In this document: one piece after another, positions 1 to 9,122 of the stretch
How the letters are laid out: each line of letters begins with the position of its first letter
How positions within the stretch are numbered: the stretch's first letter is position 1
Source: an uncultured Acetatifactor sp.
GTDB taxonomy: Bacteria; Bacillota; Clostridia; Lachnospirales; Lachnospiraceae
Assembly (NCBI GenBank): GCA_910577665.1
Contig: CAJTOJ010000007.1
Span: 61,292 to 125,291 of the forward strand
Direction of reading: 5' to 3'
Length of the DNA stretch: 64,000 nucleotides
Notes under the pieces: model-generated
What the model saw: the letters and a program-made list of their open reading frames with translations, nothing else
What the model was told of the DNA's origin: nothing
Database searches by the model: none
Position numbers and translations under genes: made by a program

Positions 1-709
1 CTTTTGTGGAGCCATAGACCATCCAGCCATAATCTTCTGTCTTTCCTTCCAGGTCTGCATCGGCCCGCAGGATCACATAATGGCAGCCGGCCTCCCTGGA
101 CAGGGGAACCAGTTCTTCCAGATCCAGCACAGCCCTTCCCATGGCCAGGTATAATGCATGATCCCCCTCCATGATTGCTTCCCTTCCATAAGGCATACAC
201 ACCACCGGGGAATACTGACGCACATACAATAGCATTTCATAGGGAAATACCGCCATCACTTCCCGTCCGGGCACCTGGATAGCATCACAGATTTCCACCA
301 CGTCTGCAGGCACATGATAAAGATTTTCCGCCCTGCTGTATAAGGGACTGCTGTATACCAGTTTTCCGGAGACCACCACCAGCAGTATGGACGCTGCCCC
401 AAAACACAAGGCCCCCCTTCCCTTCATGCTTCCCCAGACCTGTACCGCTGCATACGCAATAACCACTGTAACCGGAAGCAGCCAGCATATGCGGAAATAT
501 ATCTCACTTTCTGTCATCCCCATGAAGATCCTGATGAACAAGGGATTGAAGTAGAGCAACAATACCATCACTGGTGCATACACGAACAGCACTCTTTTTA
601 CCTTGTCCTTCTCACAGAGAAACAGGTAAACCAGTGCAACCAGGAACCAGATCACCAGAAGGCCTGTCCCCATATACTTCTGAAAAATCAAGATAGCATT
701 TTCCCACAT
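1..709 (-). CDS. Multi-spanning membrane protein, 3' end beyond window
   Basis: About 236 residues are visible and the C-terminus lies off the left edge. The start at 709 (MWENAILIF) follows the purine-rich AGGAAAAGG; an in-frame ATG at 730 is a weaker option. Hydrophobic helices fill roughly residues 10-140, with a motif YFRICWLLP in the middle, followed by a soluble-looking tail that includes MPYGREAIMEGDHALY. The gene begins 67 nt after the stop of the DUF6077-like gene, in the same direction, so the two probably form one transcript and may act as a pair. I do not recognise a family and assign no function. A role in surface-glycan assembly is inferred from position only. Confidence 0.6.
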   Translation of the reverse strand, partial: MWENAILIFQKYMGTGLLVIWFLVALVYLFLCEKDKVKRVLFVYAPVMVLLLYFNPLFIRIFMGMTESEIYFRICWLLPVTVVIAYAAVQVWGSMKGRGALCFGAASILLVVVSGKLVYSSPLYSRAENLYHVPADVVEICDAIQVPGREVMAVFPYEMLLYVRQYSPVVCMPYGREAIMEGDHALYLAMGRAVLDLEELVPLSREAGCHYVILRADADLEGKTEDYGWMVYGSTK

Positions 710-776
710 ACCTTTTCCTCTTCCTCTCATGTGCCCGGCAGGATCCAGACGTCCCCGTCCCAGCCCTCCACAGGCA

Positions 777-1898
777 TCAGCGCAGCCAAAAATACAGAAA
801 CACCATCCCCAGGGGAATGACACAGCATCCCGCCAGGGGCAGCAGGATCTTCCACCGGCGGAAGCACACTGCCCCGCACAGTCCTGCAACTCCCACCAGA
901 AGGCAGGTGAGAAAGCTCCCCAGGGTACTGCACAGACAGCCTGCCACCATGGTCAGCGCAAACAGGCTCCAGCAACCAGCCCCAGCCCGGCCTCCTTCTT
1001 TCTGCCGTTCCAGCAGCAGGTAGAACAGCAGCAGCAGAAATGGTATCACGATGCTGGCAAGCACCGCCTTTCCCTGGGCTGTCCGCACCAGCAGGAAGTT
1101 CTCCGCGGAATAAGTGGAATACCCGCCAAACAGCACCAGACATTCCACCATAATCAGAAAAAACGCAAGCTTCCTGCCATCACCCTTGTACAGTCTGCTG
1201 CCCAACAGGTAAAAAATCCCGTATCCCATTCCGATCAGCACTACCGGCAAGGCCACCTGGGCCATTGTAGCCGGATGCATACCCGTCAGCCTGGCCATGA
1301 AAGCCACCCAGATAGGAAAAGGTGCCAGTGCGTGCCTGGCATCCAGCTCACTGGATCCACCTGTATAGGGCAGCTTCTGGTACATAGTGTCTGCATCTAC
1401 CGTGCTGGTGGAAATGGCCACATAGAAGGCATCATCCCCCTCCTCATAAGCCAGGAAGCAGGCGGCCACAAGCTGGAGCAACAGCAGACAGGCTGCACAG
1501 CACCAGAGCATTCGTGCAATCTTGTCTGGCTTCCCCTCCCTCTTCTTATGCTTCCAGGAAATCCCCATGGCTCCCTTTTTGACCTTTCCGGGCAAAGAGG
1601 CCAGGTACCTGATCTCCCTGGCCAGAGACAACAGGATCAGTGCTGCACCATAAGCCAGGAACAGATTCACCACATCCCCAAAATTTCTTCCCTGTAGGAT
1701 AAAAGGCACACAGATTGCCTGGAAACCCGCCCAGAGACACATCTGTCCGGCAACCCATCTGAACAGAAGCCGTGACCACCCTTTTCCATCAAAGATTCCC
1801 TTTTTCCTGCCCTCTCCAGGCAGCCCTGTAAAAATACCTCCTGCTGCCACCGGAATCATCACGGCTGACAACAGCAATATCAATATCTGTACCACCAA
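777..1898 (-). CDS. DUF6077-like integral membrane protein
   Basis: This 373-residue protein is hydrophobic throughout, with about ten membrane helices. Near residues 150-200 it has the stretch EEGDDAFYVAISTSTVDADT, followed by a LDARHALAPFPIW segment. I associate these with DUF6077 membrane proteins of Lachnospiraceae glycan loci; that link is from memory. The start is a TTG at 1898 preceded by AAAGGAT, with no nearby ATG. The acidic loop between helices resembles the external catalytic loops of GT-C glycosyltransferases, so a lipid-linked sugar transferase or polysaccharide-handling role is possible but unproven. It sits between a DUF6044-like gene and another membrane protein in one minus-strand run. 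Confidence 0.65.
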   Translation of the reverse strand: MVVQILILLLSAVMIPVAAGGIFTGLPGEGRKKGIFDGKGWSRLLFRWVAGQMCLWAGFQAICVPFILQGRNFGDVVNLFLAYGAALILLSLAREIRYLASLPGKVKKGAMGISWKHKKREGKPDKIARMLWCCAACLLLLQLVAACFLAYEEGDDAFYVAISTSTVDADTMYQKLPYTGGSSELDARHALAPFPIWVAFMARLTGMHPATMAQVALPVVLIGMGYGIFYLLGSRLYKGDGRKLAFFLIMVECLVLFGGYSTYSAENFLLVRTAQGKAVLASIVIPFLLLLFYLLLERQKEGGRAGAGCWSLFALTMVAGCLCSTLGSFLTCLLVGVAGLCGAVCFRRWKILLPLAGCCVIPLGMVFLYFWLR

Positions 1899-1936
1899 GG
1901 CTCTGCTTATCCTTTCTTCAGAAAATAGATCCAGTC

Positions 1937-3814
1937 TCAGTTTTCAACTGCATATATATACACATTATAATAGCTTTCCTCTGTCTCAAATGGCTCCTCC
2001 CGCATCAACACAAGCCCCTGTTCCTCTGGGTTTAGAATCCGTGCCGCAGAAAAGATATATTTTCCCCCCAGTTCCTTTAAGGCCTGCACATCCAGTTCGT
2101 ATGCCTGGAATACAAAGCCGCCCTTCTCTATGGTGTAGTAGCCCGGGCATTCCGCACTGAACAAATAACACCGGTTCCCCCAATTGTCAAAATAGTCTCT
2201 GAGATATTCGCTCTTTTGCAGTTCCGGTTCCAGGATCCTGCCAAACTGGTGCTTGTACTCCAGGGCGTAATTGTTGGAATATCCGTCCAGGCAGTAGAAT
2301 CCATGATACAATGCCGCCGCAGGATCCATCCCCAGGCTCACCACCCTGTAATCCGCCATCTGCTGTCCGGTATGCTCCTGCAGGAAAGCCTCCACCTGCT
2401 CCATCACGCCCAGGCCGTAATACTCTCCGAAGCTCATAAGTCCATATTCCGGATCCCGCAGTTTCTGGATATTGGACTTCACATCTCCTGCAAGCAGGAT
2501 CTGTATTCCCGTGATCCCTGCTGCGCCAAAGGCCACCAGTGCCAGGCCAGGGGATAACCAGCGTACCTTTTTCCCCTGTGGTGCTGTACCTGGCAGACCA
2601 GACTTACCACTCCCCAGTTCTGTCACCAGCCCCAGGGCACATCCAAAGGCCAGATACCAGAAAGCCGGTGCGATCCACAGCAGTCTTTCCAGCTGAAACG
2701 CCCCCAGAACGGACAGGGCATCCCGTATTTTCACTCCTGTCACACTGTCCCAGAGAGCCGCCGCAAAAGCAAAAGCCAGGTTCCAGCCCACACAGCCACA
2801 GATCACAAGAGACAGATGCAAACCCTTGTCTGTCATCCATTTCTCCCGGAAACCTCTCCTTCTTCCCCAGGACCATCCCAGAAAACCTGCTGCCAGGATC
2901 ACCAGGGTCACCAGCAAAAGCAACAGGTGATAATCTATACTGTGTTGGCCGCCCTCTGTCAGGTTCTGCCAGAAGGTTTCCCAAAAGGGAAGCGGGGTCC
3001 GCACATATTCAGCCTTATGGGATAGCTCTGCTTCCCCCCAGCCCAGCATCTGCCCCAGCAGACGAAAATTGGTCAGAATGTACAGACCCAGCATCAGCTG
3101 CCATGCTGCGAATATATGGCACAGCCCATTCCTGGTCTCTTTGCGTAGTCTCACAAGCTGCCACACCATCCACACAATACCCATACCCAGCAGGCCGAAT
3201 CCCACCAGGACCAGGGACGAACATAATGTGAAGAAGGCTGTATACAGATAGGACAGGATCCTGTGTTTTCCCCTTCCAAGCTGAATCATACACCACATAA
3301 GAAGCGGAATCCCGAACTGTGACAGGCCGTATACAGGCAGAAACGGCAGACATCCATACAATCCCCCAGCCACCATACCGGCCCAGGACCTTCCTGTGCA
3401 TTCTTTCACCAGCAGATACATGCCAAGGTATCCTGTCACATGTGCCAGAAGCATCATCACAGTCAGGCCTGCCAGCCCGTCTCCCCCCAGAAACAATAAC
3501 ACACAGCCCGGTGCTGGCATCGTAAGTGCCGTCTTGGAGGCACCGTTCATGAACTCCGGTAGGATATTCCCCCGAAAAAGATGCCTGGCCTGGAGCATGT
3601 ATGCAATCAGTTCTCCGTCAAGCTGGTCATGGTAGGTAAATATGGCGTCTTCCCCCAGCAGCAGACAGGGCACCATGGAAAGCAGTATCATGCAGAATCC
3701 TGCCCAGAACCAGAATCTCTCTCTGCCTGCACTCCCCCATATCCGCCTATGCCCGGTGCTGCTTTCCACTCTGGGGACACTCTCAAACTTCATCCTGTAC
3801 TTCCTTCCCCACAT
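1937..3814 (-). CDS. DUF6044-like membrane protein (copy 1)
   Basis: The 625-residue protein has an N-terminal helix, then the external-loop signature FTYHDQLDGELIAYML near residues 60-80, about twelve helices, and a soluble C-terminal part containing HGFYCLDGYSNNYALEYKHQ. The same signatures occur in the 25.6-27.4 kb gene (YHDQLDETLLTYVL and HGFYTVDGYSNNYPLEYKHR), so the two are paralogues. The family matches DUF6044 as I remember it. The membrane layout with a periplasm-type acidic loop suggests a GT-C-like transferase using a polyprenyl-phosphate sugar; this is inference. ATG 3814 follows GGGAG at good spacing. ATG 3793, inside the 3' end of the preceding gene, is an alternative with GGAAGG. 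Either start gives a coupled overlap with the upstream gene. Confidence 0.7.
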   Translation of the reverse strand: MWGRKYRMKFESVPRVESSTGHRRIWGSAGRERFWFWAGFCMILLSMVPCLLLGEDAIFTYHDQLDGELIAYMLQARHLFRGNILPEFMNGASKTALTMPAPGCVLLFLGGDGLAGLTVMMLLAHVTGYLGMYLLVKECTGRSWAGMVAGGLYGCLPFLPVYGLSQFGIPLLMWCMIQLGRGKHRILSYLYTAFFTLCSSLVLVGFGLLGMGIVWMVWQLVRLRKETRNGLCHIFAAWQLMLGLYILTNFRLLGQMLGWGEAELSHKAEYVRTPLPFWETFWQNLTEGGQHSIDYHLLLLLVTLVILAAGFLGWSWGRRRGFREKWMTDKGLHLSLVICGCVGWNLAFAFAAALWDSVTGVKIRDALSVLGAFQLERLLWIAPAFWYLAFGCALGLVTELGSGKSGLPGTAPQGKKVRWLSPGLALVAFGAAGITGIQILLAGDVKSNIQKLRDPEYGLMSFGEYYGLGVMEQVEAFLQEHTGQQMADYRVVSLGMDPAAALYHGFYCLDGYSNNYALEYKHQFGRILEPELQKSEYLRDYFDNWGNRCYLFSAECPGYYTIEKGGFVFQAYELDVQALKELGGKYIFSAARILNPEEQGLVLMREEPFETEESYYNVYIYAVEN

Positions 3815-5123
3815 AGGATACTCCCATACCGGACAACAACCAGGCTGCCCACAGTTCCACTATAGCCACCGTACATTTATAATCCATCATACCCGCCCCA
3901 CGCATGGTGTAAGCCAGTACCAGTACTCCCCCACATGCCACACATACACCTGCAAAACACATCTTTCCATGATGCAGGCGGATCCCCCCAGCCAGAAGCC
4001 CTGCTACCCCCAAAAGCGCCCCAGCCCCCAGTCCTGCCACAAACCACCAGCATCCGTAGGACACATAATATTTTGTGAGAACCGGAGTATTCTGGAACAT
4101 AATCTCATAATTCCTGCCAGAATAGGAATCATATGCCCGGCCTATAAGCTGCAATTGCAGTATCGCAGGAGCTGCCCCGTATCCCAGCACATCCCAGGCA
4201 ATCTCCTTCAAGACCCGTATCTTATGGTTCTGCCAGGCAAACTGTGCCATCTTACCATAAAGTACCCCTGCATTTTCACCGGCTGCTTCCTCTATAGCGG
4301 GAAACAGAATCTGTTCCATGTGGGCAGGTGTATAAGAGGCATCCCACACACAATTCCCTGCGGCCTCTGCCAGTTCCTTTGGCCACTTCTGGGAATCATT
4401 CCACAGACTGGGCCAGGCAAAACGGCTGGCCATGGCCTGCTCCCATGTGACTTTCCGGCCGTCAGGTGCAGGAAGCAGACCCTTAAGTCCTCCCAGAATG
4501 CCCGATAGAGCCGCTACCACAAGGCATGCCGCCACAAGCCGCCTTCCTTCTCCCGGACGCATCCTGCACTGTACCAGAAGACTCAGCACCAGGGGAACTG
4601 CCCCAAACATCCCATACTCCGGCAGCAATGCCCACAGGGCCAGCCAGCAGGCTGCCCCTGCCACTGTCTCCCTCACCAGGTTACCACCCTGGAACAGTTT
4701 CCTACAGAAACACAATTCCAGAAGGAACAGGGAACTGACAGCAGAATATGGCAGGGCCGCCATATGGCACTGTAATGCCATGGGAAGCGTAAGCAGGGCG
4801 AGACTGCCCCAGTTTTCCCAGAAGATCCCCTCTGGCAGCAAGGGCGCCAGAAATTTCCTGACTGCATAATATGCCAGGCAAAGCTGCACAAGGTACAACA
4901 CCCATACGCAATCTCCTACTATCCAAAGCAGAAAAGGGTAAAGCCACCCGGAAGGCGCACCGAACGCCTGTCCTTTCATGAAATTGCAACACATCCAGAC
5001 AGTCCCCAGGACTGTCTGGACGCTGAAACCTATGAACAGGATACCTTTTCCGATCCTGCAAATCGCATCGGCCACTCTCTTCATATATCCCATCCCTGCC
5101 ATCTCGTCATGCCGCCATCCCAC
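3783..5123 (-). CDS. Unrecognised integral membrane protein
   Basis: The 446-residue protein has about nine hydrophobic segments, with a long soluble loop around residues 215-330 (CVWDASYTPAHMEQILFPAI) and helices on either side. No family is recognised. The layout of helices plus one large outside loop fits a GT-C-like enzyme or a subunit of a glycan export system, but no catalytic motif is visible. In-frame ATGs at 5102 and 5084 are alternative starts; the latter follows CAGGGATGGGATAT and may be the real one. The 3' end overlaps the DUF6044-like gene, so the two are likely translated together. Confidence 0.6.
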   Translation of the reverse strand: MGWRHDEMAGMGYMKRVADAICRIGKGILFIGFSVQTVLGTVWMCCNFMKGQAFGAPSGWLYPFLLWIVGDCVWVLYLVQLCLAYYAVRKFLAPLLPEGIFWENWGSLALLTLPMALQCHMAALPYSAVSSLFLLELCFCRKLFQGGNLVRETVAGAACWLALWALLPEYGMFGAVPLVLSLLVQCRMRPGEGRRLVAACLVVAALSGILGGLKGLLPAPDGRKVTWEQAMASRFAWPSLWNDSQKWPKELAEAAGNCVWDASYTPAHMEQILFPAIEEAAGENAGVLYGKMAQFAWQNHKIRVLKEIAWDVLGYGAAPAILQLQLIGRAYDSYSGRNYEIMFQNTPVLTKYYVSYGCWWFVAGLGAGALLGVAGLLAGGIRLHHGKMCFAGVCVACGGVLVLAYTMRGAGMMDYKCTVAIVELWAAWLLSGMGVSYVGKEVQDEV

Positions 5124-5162
5124 CCAGGTCTACCTGTAAGTTGTAAGTCCGGCTTCTCCCAC

Positions 5163-6305
5163 TCACCTTATATCCGGACAACCGTAGAACTTCCCAATGA
5201 CACTACAGATCTTATCCACCTGGCTTACTGTGAGACCATAATACAGGGGCAGTCTGGCCAAGCGCTCGCTCTGGCTGGTGGTATACACATCCTCCCCATG
5301 GAACCTTCCGAATTTCAGCCCGGCAGGTGCCGTGTGGAGAGGAATATAGTGGAACACGGACATGATGTCGTTTTCCTTCAGATAGCTTATAAATGCTGTC
5401 CGCTCCTCAAGATCCTTTGCCTTGATGTAGAACATGTGGGCATTGTGTGTGCAGCCTTCCGGCACCACAGGCAGTTCTATCTTCCCGGCCTGCGCCAGAG
5501 GAAGGAGATTCTCCCGGTACCGGTTCCACAGAACCAGCCTGGCATCATTGATCTTGTCAGCGATCTCCAACTGGGCATAGAGGTAAGCAGCATTCATATC
5601 ACTGGGCAGATAGGAGGAGCCAAAATTCACCCAGGTATACTTGTCAATCTGTCCTCTGAAATACTTGCTGCGGTTGGTACCCTTCTCCCGGATCACCTCC
5701 GCCTCCTCCACATACCGCTCCTCCCGGATCAGCAGGGCACCGCCCTCTCCCATGCTGTAATTCTTGGTCTCATGGAAGCTGAAACATCCAAAGTCCCCGA
5801 ACGTACCCAGCGGTTTCCCCTTGTACAGGGACAGGATTCCCTGGGCCGCATCCTCGATGACCATCAGATGATGCCTGGCAGCAATATCCATAATGGTATC
5901 CATCTCGCAGGCCACTCCTGCATAGTGAACCGGGACAATGGCCTTTGTCCGCTCTGTGATGGCAGCTTCGATCAGTTTCTCATCTATATTCATGGTATCC
6001 GGCCGGATATCCACAAACACAGGAACCCCTCCCCGCAGTACAAATGCATCTGCCGTGGATACAAACGTATAGGCAGGCATAATAATTTCATCTCCTGGCT
6101 TAATGTCACAAAGCAATGCCGCCATCTCCGTTGCATGGGTGCAGGAAGTTGTCAGAAGGCATTTGGCGGTGCCTGTCCGATCCTCGATCCACTGGTTACA
6201 CTTTTTTGTATAGGCGCCATCTCCACATATCTTCTGGTTTTTCACACACTCCTGGATATAGTCCATGGCTGTTTCCACATAGGGTGGTCTGTTAAATGTT
6301 ATCAT
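5163..6305 (-). CDS. wecE: dTDP-4-amino-4,6-dideoxygalactose transaminase
   Basis: This PLP enzyme (380 residues, full length for the family) converts dTDP-4-keto-6-deoxyglucose to dTDP-4-amino-4,6-dideoxy-D-galactose using glutamate. The match to E. coli WecE/RffA as remembered is close from end to end: CGDGAYTKKCNQW, PAYTFVSTADAFVLRGG, VPVHYAGVACEMDTIM and EKGTNRSKYFRGQIDKYTW. The PLP lysine is K181 in SFHETKNY. ATG 6305 follows GGAGG. No dTDP-glucose synthesis genes (rmlA, rmlB type) are in the window, so the substrate must come from genes elsewhere. It is followed downstream by membrane proteins and preceded by a GtrB-like transferase. The sugar is probably a component of the glycan made here. 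Confidence 0.93.
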   Translation of the reverse strand: MITFNRPPYVETAMDYIQECVKNQKICGDGAYTKKCNQWIEDRTGTAKCLLTTSCTHATEMAALLCDIKPGDEIIMPAYTFVSTADAFVLRGGVPVFVDIRPDTMNIDEKLIEAAITERTKAIVPVHYAGVACEMDTIMDIAARHHLMVIEDAAQGILSLYKGKPLGTFGDFGCFSFHETKNYSMGEGGALLIREERYVEEAEVIREKGTNRSKYFRGQIDKYTWVNFGSSYLPSDMNAAYLYAQLEIADKINDARLVLWNRYRENLLPLAQAGKIELPVVPEGCTHNAHMFYIKAKDLEERTAFISYLKENDIMSVFHYIPLHTAPAGLKFGRFHGEDVYTTSQSERLARLPLYYGLTVSQVDKICSVIGKFYGCPDIR

Positions 6306-6398
6306 ATGGTTTTCCTCCGTTATCCTAAACTATAAAATCCGTTCCGATATCCTGCATGCACAGGACGTGCCTGTCACCAGCTCCGGACGATTTCCCTT

Positions 6399-7364
6399 CT
6401 ATCTGGACGGACGTCTTTTCCAGGCTCCCGCCACATCTCCATGCACATTCCCTGTGACACGGCTGATGATATATTTGGGCCTTCCCTTTACCTCTTCATA
6501 GATCCTGGCAATATAATGTCCGATAATCCCCAGGCTCAGCATCAGGAATCCTCCAATGATCAGGATCAGCAGGATCACTGTGGTAAAGCCTTCCACTGCT
6601 GTGCCTGTCAGAAACTTGACCAGGGTCTGGATAGCCAGGATCACACTGAACAGGATGGAGATCACTCCCATCACTGTCACCATCTGCAGAGGAAGGGTGC
6701 TGAAGGAAGTTGCATTGGAGATGGCATATTTCATCAGACTCCAGAAGGACCATTTGCTCTGTCCGAACTGCCGCTCCTGTACCTCATACTGCACTGTCTC
6801 GGTGCGGAATCCTGCCCAGAAGCTCAAAGCCCGGAAAAACGTATTGCGCTCCGGGAGCGCAAGAAGCACATCTACCACCTTCCGGTCCAAAAGCTTGAAA
6901 TCAGAGGAAGCATTCATGTCCATCTTGATCAGTTTACTCATAATCCGGTAGAACAACCCGGCAGAAAGCTTATGTGCCAGGCTTTCCTTCCCCCGGTTTG
7001 ACTTAATGCCCTCCACCACCTCAGCTCCCTGCTGCCACAACTCCCACATTCTGGGGATCACTGCAGGCGGGTGCTGCAGGTCACAGTCCATGACGATCAC
7101 TGCATCCCCGGTTGTAAGCTCCAGGCCGGCGAATATCCCTGCCTCCTTGCCAAAGTTCCGGGAAAATTCTGCCCCCTTGATCCGGGAATTTTCTGCCGCT
7201 GCCTTCTGGATCTCCTGGAAAGTGCCATCCCGGGAACCATCGCTGATAAACACCATCTCATAGTCGATCCCCTGTTCTGTCAGTGCCTGGTCCAGCACAG
7301 ATGCTGTGTTTGCAATATTCTGTTCTTCGTTATAAGCTGGCAAAACAATGGATAATACCGCCAT
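6399..7364 (-). CDS. GtrB/ArnC-type polyprenyl-phosphate glycosyltransferase
   Basis: This is a family-2 glycosyltransferase of 321 residues. The N-terminal GT-A domain contains LPAYNEEQN, the nucleotide-sugar site VISDGS-type turn and the metal motif DCDLQHPP near residues 90-100. Two C-terminal helices (about residues 225-285) anchor it in the membrane. This domain order is that of GtrB/DPM1-like enzymes, which load a hexose onto undecaprenyl phosphate at the cytoplasmic face. ATG 7364 follows AGGAG. The next gene upstream encodes a GtrII-like membrane transferase, so the pair could act as a GtrB/GtrII decoration system. The sugar is not known. Confidence 0.85.
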   Translation of the reverse strand: MAVLSIVLPAYNEEQNIANTASVLDQALTEQGIDYEMVFISDGSRDGTFQEIQKAAAENSRIKGAEFSRNFGKEAGIFAGLELTTGDAVIVMDCDLQHPPAVIPRMWELWQQGAEVVEGIKSNRGKESLAHKLSAGLFYRIMSKLIKMDMNASSDFKLLDRKVVDVLLALPERNTFFRALSFWAGFRTETVQYEVQERQFGQSKWSFWSLMKYAISNATSFSTLPLQMVTVMGVISILFSVILAIQTLVKFLTGTAVEGFTTVILLILIIGGFLMLSLGIIGHYIARIYEEVKGRPKYIISRVTGNVHGDVAGAWKRRPSR

Positions 7365-7398
7365 AGTCTTCTCCTATCTTCCTTAGGTATCTCTCAGT

Positions 7399-9039
7399 TC
7401 AGCGATCACGATTTTCTGTTTTAATATACATGATTCCGTCTATTATCCGAATCGAATCTTTCCCCGGAAAAGAATCCATCTCCACATATTCCTGTGCGTA
7501 ATACATCTCACCCATGGACTCCGGTGGCAGGATGTTCAAGGTAGCCCCCAGATAATGGCGGATAAATTCCCGGTAATTATCCCCTCTGTACAACAGAATA
7601 TCCCCGTTTAATCCAATCATGTTCCCTGTCACGGGCCATGTGATATCCGTCACAGGATAAGGGTCCTCTCCCACCACTCCCACCATGGCAATGGGTATCC
7701 CGGTATAATACCCTTCCGTCTGTTCAATGCGGTCCAGCAGGCGCACACAATAGGCATATGTCTTCTCATACCGCTTCTGCAGGTTAGAATACCCGATGTT
7801 ATCTGTAACCCCATAGAAAAAAACCAGTGCCCCTCCTGCCAGCACAGCAACCCACTGACACAGAAGCCTTTCCCTTCCGGATACGCACTTTACAAAGTCT
7901 CCCGTTTTGGGATTCCCACCCGTTTTCTCCATCTCTTCCAGCCCCACAGCATCCTGGCTTTTTCCGGTATAACCCTTCCAAGATGCCAATGCCACCATAC
8001 CTATGGGAAAAAGCACCCACTGGTACCGAAGCAGCAAATGGTAAGTCACTTCCGGTGAGATCAGCAGCACAATGTTTGTCACAAGGGGAAGTACCGCCAC
8101 AGACACCCCCATTATAACGAAAAAGAACGGATTCTTCCAGCCCTTTCTGTCATGCAACAGCAAAAAAACCGAAACCACCGCAGCAACTCCCAACAGAACC
8201 ACTGCTGCCAGGGAAATCCAATTGTTGAATACCACACCACCTTTTAAGGTAAAGGCACCAAAATCCCGGTACATACCAGCCAGGTCGGTAAAAATCCCTG
8301 CCATTCTGGCAAAGGGGCCGGATGCCATCCCATTGATTCCCTGGTAGGTATCCAGTTCCTTCCCCTGAATCCACAGAAGCACCTGAAGCATTCCATAATA
8401 CAGAACGGCTCCCAGTATTCCCATGTAGAGATAATGCAATGTTTTCTTCCATTTTTCCTGCCAGGACTCCCTGCCGGCCCAAAGCATAACCACTGCAAAC
8501 AAGGCCAGGATCATGGCAAAGGAAAGGTACCCCTGGTAGATCCCAAGACTACAGGCCAGGCAGACACTTCCTGGCAGGAAGCCTCTCCGCCACTTTTTCA
8601 CACACAGCACAGAAAGCACAGAAAGCAGCAGGGCCATCATATAGCCATCCAGGGTGAACACATAGGCAAAGGTAGAGGCCAGCGCCGGAAAGGATACCAG
8701 CAGGCCGCTGCAGACCACCACTGCCCATCCCCTCTCCACCTCCAGAAGCTCCACCAGGGCAGCGGCCGCCACTCCCAGAAACACCAGTCCGATCAATCCA
8801 ATCAGCCAGGGCAGCGTATAATAGGAAGAAAAGCCACAGGCCACTGACAAAAGCCACCGGCCGGAAGTGATCATGTTCTGGTCAAAATGCATACTGTCCA
8901 GGCCGTCATGGTTGGGAATGTCAGACAGCATCACAGGCATGTGAATCAGCAGTCCCATACAGACCGCGGAGAAAAAGGCCAGCTTCCACTTCCCCTTTAT
9001 CGCATTGTATACTTTCTTGCCAAATTCCGATGGTGTCAT
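7399..9039 (-). CDS. GtrII-family membrane glucosyltransferase-like protein
   Basis: The 546-residue polytopic protein starts with a short cytoplasmic tail, then an external loop (DIPNHDGLDSMHFDQNMI) and the signature ITSGRWLLSVACGF near residues 57-70. About eleven helices follow, and a soluble C-terminal region (about 430-546) ends in IRIIDGIMYIKTE. The GRWLL motif and layout match GtrII-type O-antigen glucosyltransferases, which move a sugar from polyprenyl phosphate to a growing glycan outside the membrane. A related copy lies at 28.9-30.7 kb. Its partner is likely the GtrB-like gene 34 nt downstream. ATG 9039 is preceded by AGAGGAGAGG, which is the last unit of a 15-bp repeat run. Confidence 0.72.
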   Translation of the reverse strand: MTPSEFGKKVYNAIKGKWKLAFFSAVCMGLLIHMPVMLSDIPNHDGLDSMHFDQNMITSGRWLLSVACGFSSYYTLPWLIGLIGLVFLGVAAAALVELLEVERGWAVVVCSGLLVSFPALASTFAYVFTLDGYMMALLLSVLSVLCVKKWRRGFLPGSVCLACSLGIYQGYLSFAMILALFAVVMLWAGRESWQEKWKKTLHYLYMGILGAVLYYGMLQVLLWIQGKELDTYQGINGMASGPFARMAGIFTDLAGMYRDFGAFTLKGGVVFNNWISLAAVVLLGVAAVVSVFLLLHDRKGWKNPFFFVIMGVSVAVLPLVTNIVLLISPEVTYHLLLRYQWVLFPIGMVALASWKGYTGKSQDAVGLEEMEKTGGNPKTGDFVKCVSGRERLLCQWVAVLAGGALVFFYGVTDNIGYSNLQKRYEKTYAYCVRLLDRIEQTEGYYTGIPIAMVGVVGEDPYPVTDITWPVTGNMIGLNGDILLYRGDNYREFIRHYLGATLNILPPESMGEMYYAQEYVEMDSFPGKDSIRIIDGIMYIKTENRDR

Positions 9040-9045
9040 CTGACC

Positions 9046-9122
9046 TCTCCTCTTACTGCCATACTTCTCACAATTATAACTCTCCTACTGCTATGCTTCT
9101 CACTGCCACGCCTCTTACTGGC
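9046..9122 (-). repeat. Run of imperfect 15-bp repeats carrying SD-like sequence
   Basis: Five imperfect 15-bp units sit between the SGNH hydrolase and the GtrII-like gene. On the plus strand they run 9046-9060, 9061-9075, then (after 2 nt) 9078-9092, 9093-9107 and 9108-9122. On the minus strand each reads roughly GGCAGTRAGAGGCGT, so purine-rich Shine-Dalgarno-like cores recur every 15 nt up to the start codon at 9039. The last unit overlaps the stop of the SGNH gene. Confidence 0.6.

Noticed and set aside
729..1697. 322-residue plus-strand reading frame
   Set aside because: Antisense to the DUF6077-like gene; Gln/His/Pro-rich composition typical of the complement of a membrane-protein gene, no start site.
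5109..6335. 408-residue plus-strand reading frame
   Set aside because: Complete antisense of the unmistakable wecE gene; no family motifs and no ribosome-binding site.
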